Positions 45,568 through 53,986 of a stretch of DNA of 64,000 nt are shown piece by piece. The notes beneath the pieces were generated by a model. The model did no database searches, was not told the DNA's origin, and saw only the letters and a program-made list of their open reading frames with translations. Made by a program: the position numbers and the translations under genes. The first letter of the stretch is position 1, and the number at the start of each line of letters is the position of its first letter. The stretch is from Rhizobium sp. AAP43 (GTDB lineage: Bacteria; Pseudomonadota; Alphaproteobacteria; Rhizobiales; Rhizobiaceae), in contig NZ_LJHS01000009.1 of the NCBI RefSeq assembly GCF_001296045.1, positions 147,933 to 211,932 on the forward strand, in the 5' to 3' direction.

Positions 45568-46806
45568 ATGAAGAAGAACGTGCTCATCATCGGCGCCGGC
45601 GGCGTCGCCCAGGTTGTTGCCCACAAATGCGCGCAGAACAACGACGTGCTTGGCGACATCCATATCGCCTCGCGCACCAAGTCGAAATGCGACGCCATCA
45701 TCGCTTCGGTTCACGAAAAGAAGGCGATGAAGCAGGCGGGCGTGCTCGAAGGCCATGCGCTTGACGCGCTGGACATCGAGGCCACCAAGGCTCTGATCAC
45801 AAAGCTTGGCACTGAGATCGTCATCAATGTCGGCACCGCCTTCCTCAACATGTCGGTGCTGCGCGCCTGCATGGACACCGGCGTCGCCTATATCGACACC
45901 GCCATCCATGAAGAGCCGAACAAGATCTGCGAGACCCCGCCGTGGTACGGAAACTACGAGTGGAAGCGTGCTGAAGAATGCGCGACAAAGGGCATCACCG
46001 CCATCCTCGGCGCCGGCTTCGATCCGGGCGTGGTCAATGCCTATGCGCGTCTCGCCAAGGACGAATATCTCGACAAGGTGACCGACGTTGACATCGTCGA
46101 CATCAATGCCGGCAGCCACGGCAAATACTTCGCCACCAATTTCGACCCGGAAATCAACTTCCGTGAGTTCACCGGCGTCGTCTATTCCTGGCAGGGCGGC
46201 GAATGGAAGGTCAACAAGATGTTCGAGATCGGCAAGGACTACGACCTGCCGGTCGTCGGCACCCGCCGCGCCTATCTCTGCGGCCATGACGAAGTGCATT
46301 CGCTGGCCAAGAACATGGACGGCGCCGACGTGCGCTTCTGGATGGGCTTCGGCGATCACTACATCAACGTCTTCACCGTGCTGAAATCGATCGGCCTTCT
46401 CTCCGAACAGCCGGTGAAGCTGGCAAACGGCGACGAAGTCGTGCCGCTGAAGGTCGTCAAGGCCTGCCTGCCCGATCCTGCATCGCTTGCCCCCAACTAC
46501 GAAGGCAAGACCTGCATCGGCGATTACGTGAAGGGCTTCAAGGACGGCAAGGAAAAGACCGTCTTCCTCTACAACGTCGCAGACCACAAGGAAGCCTATA
46601 ACGAAGTGGGCAGCCAGGGCATCAGCTACACCGCCGGCGTCCCCCCGGTCGCCGCCGCCATGCTCGTCGCGACTGGCGAATGGGACGTGAAGAAGATGGC
46701 GAACGTCGAAGAACTGCCGCCCAAGCCCTTCATCAATCTGCTCAACAAGATCGGCCTGCCGACTCGCATTCAGGACGAGAACGGCGATCGCGCTGTCGAG
46801 TTCTAA
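45568..46806 (+). CDS. Carboxy(nor)spermidine dehydrogenase (saccharopine-dehydrogenase-like)
   Basis: 412 residues from the ATG at 45568, 50 bases after nspC. The N-terminal Rossmann motif is VLIIGAGGVAQVVAHKC (near 5-21), and GAGFDPGVVNAYA (near 150), HGKYFATNFDPEINFREF and GQGISYTAGVPP-like segments (SQGISYTAGVPPVAAAM) match the alternative polyamine enzyme. It condenses diaminopropane or putrescine with aspartate semialdehyde, using NADPH, to give the carboxylated polyamine that the preceding enzyme decarboxylates. A terminator follows. Confidence 0.93.
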   Translation: MKKNVLIIGAGGVAQVVAHKCAQNNDVLGDIHIASRTKSKCDAIIASVHEKKAMKQAGVLEGHALDALDIEATKALITKLGTEIVINVGTAFLNMSVLRACMDTGVAYIDTAIHEEPNKICETPPWYGNYEWKRAEECATKGITAILGAGFDPGVVNAYARLAKDEYLDKVTDVDIVDINAGSHGKYFATNFDPEINFREFTGVVYSWQGGEWKVNKMFEIGKDYDLPVVGTRRAYLCGHDEVHSLAKNMDGADVRFWMGFGDHYINVFTVLKSIGLLSEQPVKLANGDEVVPLKVVKACLPDPASLAPNYEGKTCIGDYVKGFKDGKEKTVFLYNVADHKEAYNEVGSQGISYTAGVPPVAAAMLVATGEWDVKKMANVEELPPKPFINLLNKIGLPTRIQDENGDRAVEF

Positions 46807-46844
46807 GAGCGCGGGCTAAGCGCTTGAGGCTTGAGGGAATACGG

Positions 46845-46876
46845 ACCCCGCCGGAGCGATCTGGCGGGGTTTTCTG
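46845..46876 (+). terminator. Rho-independent terminator of the polyamine operon
   Basis: CCCCGCC / GGCGGGG stem with a 10-base loop, followed by TTTTCT. Confidence 0.88.
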
Positions 46877-46897
46877 TTAGCCAAAAGCCTCGACGGT

Positions 46898-47004
46898 CGT
46901 CATCCTCGGGCGCAGTCCCGAGGATCTGCTGCCGTCAGCGACAGGCGGCACGGTCGAGAGTGCGGATGACACGGCAGATGCTCGGCACAAGGCCGAGCAT
47001 GACG
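46898..47004. repeat. Imperfect palindromic intergenic element
   Basis: Outer arms CGTCATCCTCGG and CCGAGCATGACG (one mismatch) enclose a second pair (CCGAGGATCTG against CAGATGCTCGG), so the segment can form a two-armed cruciform. Similar palindromes with the CTCGG...CCGAG core are dispersed between genes in rhizobial genomes, but this copy was not compared with others. It sits between the polyamine terminator and the convergent autotransporter gene. Confidence 0.6.
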
Positions 47005-47054
47005 TTGAGGAAAGCCCCATAGATCTGATACCAGGTATCGGCTGAGATCCCCCC

Positions 47055-50000
47055 TCAAAACGCCACCCGCACCCCCGCTTTCACCGACTGCCGAAAATCC
47101 CCGCTCGCGATCTGCGCACCGTAATTGAGGTCGAAGGTGGCGCCTTCGGCAATCTCTGTCGCAAGGCCAAGTTTCAGCGCACCGGAATTGCGCGTAGCCT
47201 CCTTGCCTTGCACGGTGAAATCCTGGCTGCCATCGAAGGCAAGGGTGGCACTGGAGCGGTCCTCGCTGATTGCATGGGTAAAACCAAGCGCACCGTAGAG
47301 ACGGAGCGCCTGTTCGCCGACCGACATGGTGTGGTCAAAGCGGACGCCGAGTGAAGTTTCGGCGAAAAGCTCTTGTTCCGCCCGGCCGCTCAGCGCCGCA
47401 GCACCTCCGCTTTCCGAAAAACTCTCTTGCTGGCTATGGATGACAGTCGCCCCTAGGAAGGGCTGGATGGAGACATCGCCGAGGGCTGCATCGGTCGAGA
47501 GTTCGGCAAAGGCCTGCACCGTGTCGCCGCGATAATCGGCGGTGAGGTGCTCGTTCAGGGTGGAAACATCAACGTTGCGGGCAGTGTCGATGGCGTGGCT
47601 CGAATAGATGCTGCCAAAGCGCAGCGCCATGGCTTCGCCTTTCCAGGCGCCATAGGCACCAACATGCACGCTCTCCACATCAGCTTCGGCCCGCGTTTCC
47701 GACAGGTCCATGGCAAGGCTGTCATAACCCGCCATGATGCCGAGCGTAAGAGTGTCCGCCTGGAAGAGATCGCCGCCAAAGGTGATCCCGCCGCCCTGAA
47801 GGCTGCCGCCGCTGGCAACCTCGTCGGTCTGCCAGCGATTGACCGTGCCATGCGCCACGCTCCAGAAGCGCCCGCGCCCCGGTGCGGCAAGCTCCGAGAG
47901 AACCCCGTCACGCTCCACCCCGGCGGCATCGGACAGGCCCTGGCCGAGAGAGGCATGGATCTCGCCCGCCAGATCGCGCAGTGCCCCGGCCCGCTCCTCG
48001 TCGGTCACACCGAGCAGCGCATCCGTGACCGGTCCGTTCGGCAGGCTGTCCACTGCATCCCCCACCGCTTCCTCATTCGGCGTTCCCGCGGAATCGGTAA
48101 ACGAGAGGCGGGTCAGGGTCAGGTAGATGGCGTTGGGATCATAGGACAGCGACGCGTCGAGAAAGGCGAAACTGTCGGCCACCGATCCAAACGTGCCGCT
48201 GACGCCGCCCGAAGCGGTCGCAATTGTGTAGGTGATCGGCGAGGCATAATCGATACCGGTATCAGTGCCGTTTTCCGGCCCGACGGTCACGCTGGCGCTG
48301 CTCGAGACGGTCAGCACACCGCCGACATCGAGCAGGTCGCTCTGGCCAAGCCCGTTGACCTCAACGTCATAGATCGAACCGGCGGCGAAGTTGGCAGTGC
48401 CTGCCACCGTCAGCGTGCCGATGGAATTGCCCGGTGCAATTGTTGCTCCGGACAGGGCATCGATGGCGCCGACACTGCCCGATCCGCCAAGGGCGGCACC
48501 GGAACCGACCGTGACGCTGGAGGCAAGACTGCCGTTGACGGTCAGGAGCCCCTCGTCAACCTCGGTTGCGCCCGTATAAGTCCCGATACCCGTCCAGATC
48601 AGCTGCCCGGCACCGGTCTTGCTCAGCGATCCGCTGCCCGACATCGTCGAGGCATAAGTGCCAGTACCCATCTGGTCGAAGGTGACGGCGGCCTGGTTGA
48701 AGACGGCTCCCTGAAGTCCGAGCGTATCGCTGACGACACGACCGTCGAGTACGGAAAAACTGCCGGAATAGGCGTTCGAGCCTGTCAGTGTCAGCGTACC
48801 ATTGCCAAGCTTGGTAAAATCGCCCGTGCCGGAGAGCGCGCCATTATACGCAATATTGGTGGTGCCAAGATCGAAGATGAGGTCGGCATTGTTCTCGATA
48901 TCGCCGGTCAGAACAGATGTCTGCAGCACCAGCGATCCGTCCTCCACAATGGTATCGGCCTGAAGAGAACCACCACTGCCGATGGTCAGGGCGCCCGCGC
49001 CCTCCTTGATCAGGAAACCGTCGCCGAAGGTATGGCCATTGTACAGACTGTCGACTCCGCCCGTATCGACGGTCAGATCGGCAGAGGCAAGCAAGACTGC
49101 ACCACTGCCCGTCAGAGCGCCGATTTCCGTGCTCGCATTGACCCTGTAGACCCCATCGACCTCCAGAGCCACATCACTGTCAAAGACATCGGAATTGAAA
49201 GTGGATAGGTCGCCGCTATAGGAAACCCGCACGCTCCCCGTACCAAGGAAGAGACCGCTCCATTGCGTATATCCGTCAAAGGTCAGGGTCCCGTCGACAT
49301 CCAGATTGCCGTTGAACGCACCACCATTGACCGTCAGCGAGCCGGTCGTATCGATATCCCCGTCGCCATTGAGGTTGTTGATCGTGCCGGAGAGTGTCGA
49401 CATGTTCAGCAATGAGCCCGACCACAGATAGAGTTCCGAGACATCGGCCAGACTGTCCACCGTCTGGGCAGCGCCGAAATAGGTGACACCCGAACCGATC
49501 ATGATGACGTCCACATTGCTGAACACGCCCTGCATCGACGACTGGCTGTATTCCGACCAGGAGAAGCCGCTGGAGAAAACGAGCGTGCCGACATTTTCGA
49601 TCAAGCCGGAAAAGCTCGCGCCATGGATGCCGATGTCATTGCCGCGGCCATCCAGCGTACCAGTCCCCGTGAGGGACGAAAGGGTGGCGAAGTCGTTCAT
49701 CAGCAGCTCTGTCCCGGCCGCCATGGTGGTCGAGTGAGCCCGGTAGAAATATCCGCTGTCCAGCGCATCAACCGTCCCGCCGGCAATGGTGATGTCTGCG
49801 GCCTCCGCCGGTGTCGTCGGCATGAGAATAGGCGAACTGGATGACCCGAGCACGAGTGTCCCCTGGTCGACCGCCGAACCAAGCGTCAGGTCATAGTTCA
49901 GCCTGAGCGAGATATCGGAAACACGGAGCGTCGAGCCTGTTGTCACGGACAGCGTGCCGTCTTCATTCTCCATGTAGAGAGGGGATGTGAGCGTCGCATC

Positions 50001-50174
50001 GACGCCCACGGTGCCAAGCCGGAGATGGTCGTTGAGGACGATGATGTCGGATCCATATTCTGACCCGGTATAGATTGGCGTCAGACTGTTGATGTAAACC
50101 GTGGCAGCTCCGGCCATGCTGGGCTGCAGGCATGTTGCGCCGGCCAGGGCCGACAGAAATGTTTTGCGGATCAT
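47055..50174 (-). CDS. Type V autotransporter adhesin-like protein
   Basis: 1039 residues from the ATG at 50174; GTG and TTG codons just upstream remain possible. A signal peptide (MIRKTFLSALAGATC, then LQPSMAGAA, about 1-25) precedes a long passenger, roughly 26-760, of repeated Gly/Ser/Thr/Asp-rich strands. It contains autotransporter-associated repeats such as GNGTLTLTGSNAYSG (near 465) and GLLTVNGSLAS, and ends with a beta-barrel of about 260 residues whose last residue is Phe (RVAF). The passenger should form a beta-helix on the cell surface. Function (adhesion, aggregation) is only inferred. Confidence 0.92.
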   Translation of the reverse strand: MIRKTFLSALAGATCLQPSMAGAATVYINSLTPIYTGSEYGSDIIVLNDHLRLGTVGVDATLTSPLYMENEDGTLSVTTGSTLRVSDISLRLNYDLTLGSAVDQGTLVLGSSSSPILMPTTPAEAADITIAGGTVDALDSGYFYRAHSTTMAAGTELLMNDFATLSSLTGTGTLDGRGNDIGIHGASFSGLIENVGTLVFSSGFSWSEYSQSSMQGVFSNVDVIMIGSGVTYFGAAQTVDSLADVSELYLWSGSLLNMSTLSGTINNLNGDGDIDTTGSLTVNGGAFNGNLDVDGTLTFDGYTQWSGLFLGTGSVRVSYSGDLSTFNSDVFDSDVALEVDGVYRVNASTEIGALTGSGAVLLASADLTVDTGGVDSLYNGHTFGDGFLIKEGAGALTIGSGGSLQADTIVEDGSLVLQTSVLTGDIENNADLIFDLGTTNIAYNGALSGTGDFTKLGNGTLTLTGSNAYSGSFSVLDGRVVSDTLGLQGAVFNQAAVTFDQMGTGTYASTMSGSGSLSKTGAGQLIWTGIGTYTGATEVDEGLLTVNGSLASSVTVGSGAALGGSGSVGAIDALSGATIAPGNSIGTLTVAGTANFAAGSIYDVEVNGLGQSDLLDVGGVLTVSSSASVTVGPENGTDTGIDYASPITYTIATASGGVSGTFGSVADSFAFLDASLSYDPNAIYLTLTRLSFTDSAGTPNEEAVGDAVDSLPNGPVTDALLGVTDEERAGALRDLAGEIHASLGQGLSDAAGVERDGVLSELAAPGRGRFWSVAHGTVNRWQTDEVASGGSLQGGGITFGGDLFQADTLTLGIMAGYDSLAMDLSETRAEADVESVHVGAYGAWKGEAMALRFGSIYSSHAIDTARNVDVSTLNEHLTADYRGDTVQAFAELSTDAALGDVSIQPFLGATVIHSQQESFSESGGAAALSGRAEQELFAETSLGVRFDHTMSVGEQALRLYGALGFTHAISEDRSSATLAFDGSQDFTVQGKEATRNSGALKLGLATEIAEGATFDLNYGAQIASGDFRQSVKAGVRVAF

Positions 50175-50419
50175 CAACACCGTCGAAATTCTGTGTTCCG
50201 GAAAAGGGATTCGTAATTGGCCAGATCGTATCTGCGTCTTCAGGCGATCGCCTGTCTAAAACTTGCCGCTTTCTCTCAAAAGCATAGGGCGTGTGATGTT
50301 CGGCACCCCTCGATTGAAGCCTGCGCTGTGCGCCAGTCTGGCCATCCCCGTATCCACCCCGCCCCCGCCATGCTACGAGGCCGCCACACACCATCCCACA
50401 CTCGCCGAGACACCCGCCC

Positions 50420-50923
50420 ATGCCCCCTGCTCTCTACGCCGACCTCACCGCCGCACTCCGCCCCCTCCTCACAGAACTTCACCAAACCCCCGACCTCTTC
50501 CAGACCTGGGACGCCCATCTGGAGCTTGTCGCAGCCGGTGGTCTCGTGGTGGTGAAGTCGAAGCGGGTTAAGGGCGTGGTTGACAGCCTGTTCTGGGGTC
50601 GTGCGCCTGGCTCGACCGAGAACAAGCAGCTGCCGGAAGCGACCGCCTTTGCCGCCATCGACCGGTTCCTCGGCCTCGGCGCCCATCTCGCTCTGTCGGA
50701 TGCGCTGCCGGAGGGGGCCGTGCTGGACGCGGCCTATCCCCACTGCGCAGTCAAGCTCTCCTATCGCAAGAAGGGCCATCCCAAGACCCGCACGCTGTCC
50801 ATGGTCTTCATCGGCTTCAACGACGCGGCAGAGGCGCTTGGCCATGCACAAAGCGCGGGAGGCAGCCTGCCCCTGGTCAACACCCGCCCACTGAGCGGCG
50901 CCAAACTCTACGAATGGGCATGA
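50420..50923 (+). CDS. Hypothetical protein
   Basis: 167 residues. No ribosome site of note and no recognised domain. A lysine-rich segment near 45 (VVVKSKRVKGVVDSLFWG) and YRKKGHPKTRTLSMVFIGF near 115 suggest a basic, probably cytosolic protein; no signal peptide. The codon usage resembles its neighbours and the opposite-strand frame is less convincing. Divergent from the autotransporter, upstream of the ArsR-type gene. Confidence 0.55.
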   Translation: MPPALYADLTAALRPLLTELHQTPDLFQTWDAHLELVAAGGLVVVKSKRVKGVVDSLFWGRAPGSTENKQLPEATAFAAIDRFLGLGAHLALSDALPEGAVLDAAYPHCAVKLSYRKKGHPKTRTLSMVFIGFNDAAEALGHAQSAGGSLPLVNTRPLSGAKLYEWA

Positions 50924-50969
50924 GCGAGCGCTGAACCGGCCACCCACGCCCGCGAGAGCACAAATCAAT

Positions 50970-50999
50970 TAGTCTTGACTATTCAATTAGCCTCGACTA
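50970..50999 (+). promoter_or_regulatory. Repeated palindromic operator before arsR
   Basis: Two copies, 18 bases apart: TAGTCTTGACTA (50970-50981), a perfect TAGTC-TT-GACTA inverted repeat, and TAGCCTCGACTA (50988-50999), an imperfect copy. The first overlaps a TTGACT -35 box. This is the arrangement expected for an ArsR-family dimer that represses its own promoter. Confidence 0.7.
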
Positions 51000-51009
51000 C
51001 TGATTCAGC

Positions 51010-51339
51010 ATGGAAACCACAGAGACCGTCACCACCATCATGCGCGCCTTGGCCGACCCGACCCGTCGGGCCGTCTTCGAGCGCATCGTCCGCGCCAGGG
51101 AAGTCACCGTCATCGAGCTCACGCGCGCCAGCAGCGTCACCCAGGGCGCTGTCTCGCAGCACCTGAAAGCTCTGAAACAGGCAGGCCTCGTCAGTGACCG
51201 GCCGGAAGGACGACAGGTCTTTTATAGCGCCCGTCCCGAAGGACTGGCCCCACTGATCGACTGGATGCAGCACTACGACCTCTTCTGGCATGAGCGTTTC
51301 ACCAATCTCAGATCCCTGCTGAAGGACATCGACCCATGA
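51010..51339 (+). CDS. ArsR family transcriptional regulator
   Basis: 109 residues. Winged helix-turn-helix: ALADPTRRAVFERIV (near 15-29) and TQGAVSQHLKALKQAGLVSD, given as TQGAVSQHLKAL and KQAGLVSD, with the wing at RPEGRQVFYSA. No metal-ligand cysteines are visible, so it is not a typical arsenic sensor; regulators of SRPBCC neighbours of this kind are common. The ATG has no ribosome site and lies at the predicted transcription start of the TTGACT (50975-50980) / TACTGA (50998-51003) promoter, so it may be leaderless. It overlaps the next gene by 4 bases. Confidence 0.92.
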   Translation: METTETVTTIMRALADPTRRAVFERIVRAREVTVIELTRASSVTQGAVSQHLKALKQAGLVSDRPEGRQVFYSARPEGLAPLIDWMQHYDLFWHERFTNLRSLLKDIDP

Positions 51340-51815
51340 CGACCACCACAGGCACCGAGCACGCATCCATCATCCTCGACGAAGTCTTTCCCCATGACCT
51401 CCCGATCGTGTGGCAGGCGCTGACAAGTGCAGCGCTGATCGCCCGCTGGCTTATGCCACCTGCGGGGTTTCAGCCGGTTGTCGGCACGCAATTCACCTTC
51501 ACCACGCGGCCGGCTGGCGCCTGGGATGGCACCATCCGCTGCGAAGTGCTGGAAGTCATCGAGAATGAACGGCTCTCCTATGCATGGCGCGGCGGCGATG
51601 CCGGCAATCAGGGCTATGGCTCCAGGCTCGATACGGTGGTGACCTTCAGCCTTGCCCGCGTCGAGGGCGGCACACGAATTCGCCTGATCCATTCGGGCTT
51701 TGTCCTGCCGTCCAATGAAAGCGCTCATAAGGTGATGAGCGAGGGCTGGAAGACCGTCGTCGGGCGGCTCGACAGCCTGATCAGCGATGACTTGTTGGCC
51801 GACACACAGCACTGA
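51336..51815 (+). CDS. SRPBCC (AHSA1/START) domain protein
   Basis: 159 residues. Helix-grip fold of the AHSA1 family: VFPHDLPIVWQALTSAALIARWLMP (given as FPHDLPIVWQALTS and ARWLMP), GTQFTFTTRP and a C-terminal helix WKTVVGRLDSLIS. The family has a ligand-binding cavity, ligand unknown. Translationally coupled to the ArsR-type gene (ATGA) and 27 bases before GFA, so likely coregulated by ArsR. Confidence 0.9.
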   Translation: MTTTTGTEHASIILDEVFPHDLPIVWQALTSAALIARWLMPPAGFQPVVGTQFTFTTRPAGAWDGTIRCEVLEVIENERLSYAWRGGDAGNQGYGSRLDTVVTFSLARVEGGTRIRLIHSGFVLPSNESAHKVMSEGWKTVVGRLDSLISDDLLADTQH

Positions 51816-51842
51816 TCGACAGCCCGTCAGGAGAACCACACC

Positions 51843-52256
51843 ATGGGAAAGACCTATTCTGGCGGCTGCGCCTGCAGCCGTCTCCGCTATGCCGTGCAGG
51901 GCGAGCCCGCCATCATGCTTGATTGCCAGTGCCGGCAGTGCCAGCGCGACAGCGGCACCGGCCATCAGTCGCATATGACCTTCGTCAACGCCGAGGTAAC
52001 CCTCGAGGGTGAGGCAAGCCACTGGCCGTCGGTCGGCGATGGCGGCACGGTCAAGCAGCGCGCCTTCTGCCCCGTTTGCGGCTCTGCGGTCTGGATGACG
52101 TTCCCTGCCATGCCGCAGGTCTTCATCGTCACGCCGGCAAGCCTCGATGACCCGGCACTCTACGCGCCGCAGATGATCACCTGGACAAAATCCGGTCAGC
52201 CCTTCGACCCCGCACCGCCGCATTTACTCTCTTTCGAATGCATGCCACCCGCCTGA
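51843..52256 (+). CDS. GFA/CENP-V family zinc protein
   Basis: 137 residues with AGGAG. Cysteine pattern GGCACSRLRY (9-18), LDCQCRQCQRDSG (near 29-41) and CPVCGSAVW (near 77-85), the zinc ligands of the glutathione-dependent formaldehyde-activating (GFA) fold. Enzymatic role for most members is unproven. Third gene of the ArsR operon. Confidence 0.92.
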   Translation: MGKTYSGGCACSRLRYAVQGEPAIMLDCQCRQCQRDSGTGHQSHMTFVNAEVTLEGEASHWPSVGDGGTVKQRAFCPVCGSAVWMTFPAMPQVFIVTPASLDDPALYAPQMITWTKSGQPFDPAPPHLLSFECMPPA

Positions 52257-52468
52257 ACAGGCCGCAGTTGACAGGGTCATGCCCCTCGCCTATCCCTCGT
52301 CCTGCCGAAAAACGTCAGGCCGGTCAGGTTAGCCCGGCCCTCGCAGCCGCTGCGAGACCTAATCGCTTGTGCGCAAGTGAATCCACGGCACCAACCCTTG
52401 ACCGGGTGGTGCTGTGATGGACAAAAGGCTCCCAACACGCTCCACCCCTTTTTGACGTGGAGACAGAT

Positions 52469-52705
52469 GTGACCGACAAGAAAACCCTGATCCTCGCCCA
52501 GGCCCTGATCGCCTGCATGATGGCTGGCCTGATGACCGGCATATTCGGCTTTTTGCATCTTGGCCCGACAACCGCCTGGCTGACCGAATGGGCAAAAAGC
52601 TTCCTCATCGCCTTCCCAACCGCCTTTGTCCTTTCGCTTGGCGTCGGTCCGCTCGCCTTCCGTCTTGCACGCTTCGTGATGGGGCTCACAGGACGTCGCG
52701 GATAA
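52469..52705 (+). CDS. DUF2798 family membrane protein
   Basis: 78 residues from a GTG with GGAG; four residues more if the first GTG is used. Two membrane helices, ILAQALIACMMAGLMTGIFGF (trimmed: LAQALIACMMAGLMTGIF) and FLIAFPTAFVLSLGVGPLAF, with an intervening LGPTTAWLTEWAKS loop, match DUF2798. Function unknown. Confidence 0.85.
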   Translation: MTDKKTLILAQALIACMMAGLMTGIFGFLHLGPTTAWLTEWAKSFLIAFPTAFVLSLGVGPLAFRLARFVMGLTGRRG

Positions 52706-52797
52706 CGCGGATAAAGCGCCTCTGAGCCTGACAGTGACGGAACCTTTGTGCCGTGATCACCGTTCTTGGCCGCAGAACCCCCATGAGGAATTTCAGG

Positions 52798-53115
52798 ATG
52801 CCGATGCCCATCACCTTCACCCGATCCGCCCTTGCCCTGGCCCTGCTCGCAACCAGTTTCTCCTTCGGAACGACAGCGTCCGCACAGGATGTCGAATTGC
52901 GCATCGGCCCGAATGGTGTCCGTCCTGTCATCCGGGAACGTGACCGCGATCGCGGCTGCAGCCCGCGCGAAGCCCGCGCCGCGGCCGCCGAGGAAGGACT
53001 GCGCCGCCCCGAAGTCGTTCGTGTCACGGAACGCAGCGTCACCGTTCAGGGCATGACGCGTCGCGGACCGGAGCGCATTCGCTTTGCCAACCGCCGCGGC
53101 TGCCCGATCATCTGA
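52798..53115 (+). CDS. Secreted protein, unknown function
   Basis: 105 residues; several ATGs are close together and this one is chosen for its spacing from GAGG. A signal peptide ends near residue 31 (TTASAQD). The mature part is short and basic, ends at RRGCPII and contains a second cysteine, so one disulphide is possible. It starts with a beta segment VELRIGPNGVRPVI that also occurs in small secreted rhizobial proteins. Followed by a strong bidirectional terminator. Confidence 0.75.
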   Translation: MPMPITFTRSALALALLATSFSFGTTASAQDVELRIGPNGVRPVIRERDRDRGCSPREARAAAAEEGLRRPEVVRVTERSVTVQGMTRRGPERIRFANRRGCPII

Positions 53116-53142
53116 ACGGACACTCCATTGATATCGCAATAA

Positions 53143-53170
53143 AAAAACCGCCGGGAATTCCGGCGGTTTC
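53143..53170. terminator. Bidirectional rho-independent terminator
   Basis: AAACCGCCGG / CCGGCGGTTT is a perfect 10-bp stem centred on GAATTC, flanked by an A-run and a T-rich segment. It serves the secreted-protein gene and the convergent clpP-like gene. Confidence 0.92.
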
Positions 53171-53194
53171 TTTGTATCCAAATGTCAAAAGCGA

Positions 53195-53779
53195 TCAGCC
53201 GATGTCGGCATGGCTTTCGATGATCCGGCCTACGAGACCGTAAGTGACTGCATCTTCCGCCGTCAGCCAGTAGTCGCGATCGATGTCCTTGGCGATCTTC
53301 TCTTCCGACTGGCCGGTGGCCTTGGAATAGATCTTGATCAGGCGCTGGTTCATCTTGATGATTTCGCGTGCCTGGATCTCGATGTCGGATGCCATGCCGC
53401 GCGTGCCGCCAGACGGCTGGTGCATCAGGAAGCGGGTGTTCGGCAGCGCCAGACGGCGCTCCTTCGGCACGGCAACGAAGATCAGCGAGCCCGCAGAGGC
53501 GGCCCAGCCGGTCGCGATGATATAAACCTTCGGCTTGATGAACTTGATCATGTCATGGATCGCGTCACCAGCCTCAACATGGCCGCCGGGCGAGCAGACG
53601 AACACGCGAATATCTTCGTCGGAAGCGGCCGCGAGCGCCACGAGCTGGGTGCAGACCTTCTGCGCCAGTTCCATGGTGATACCGCCATAGATGAAGATCG
53701 AACGCGACTTGAAGAGGTTCGCTTCCGTTTCCTTGCCGATCGGCAGTTCCTTGCTCTTGTCGTCTTCGTCTTCGTTCAT
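53195..53779 (-). CDS. ClpP-like serine protease subunit
   Basis: 194 residues from the ATG of MNEDEDD; GTG one codon upstream and an ATG 11 codons upstream are alternatives. ClpP-fold protein: catalytic serine in [12 protein letters not shown] (GxxASAGS, near 94-105) and histidine in FLMHQPSGG (near 119-127), with an Asp/Glu-rich C-terminal region. It differs from canonical ClpP, which has GQAASMGA. It probably forms or joins a ClpP ring and works with ClpA/ClpX; rhizobia encode several ClpP paralogues. Its terminator is shared with the convergent gene. Confidence 0.92.
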   Translation of the reverse strand: MNEDEDDKSKELPIGKETEANLFKSRSIFIYGGITMELAQKVCTQLVALAAASDEDIRVFVCSPGGHVEAGDAIHDMIKFIKPKVYIIATGWAASAGSLIFVAVPKERRLALPNTRFLMHQPSGGTRGMASDIEIQAREIIKMNQRLIKIYSKATGQSEEKIAKDIDRDYWLTAEDAVTYGLVGRIIESHADIG

Positions 53780-53986
53780 CACAGGGGATAGTCCTTTTTG
53801 CGTTTGGCTCATCCGCACATAGTGCGTCTGCAGGCTTAAGACAATGCGGGAAAAAGACAAGCATGCAAGCGATGAACAGGAGGTTAGCTCCTCAAGAGAA
53901 TTCGCAGATGCAAAGCCCCGTCGCAACTTACGGGATTTTAACTCCCCGCTGTCACGATCCCGCCAAACTGCAACAGAAACCTGGAC

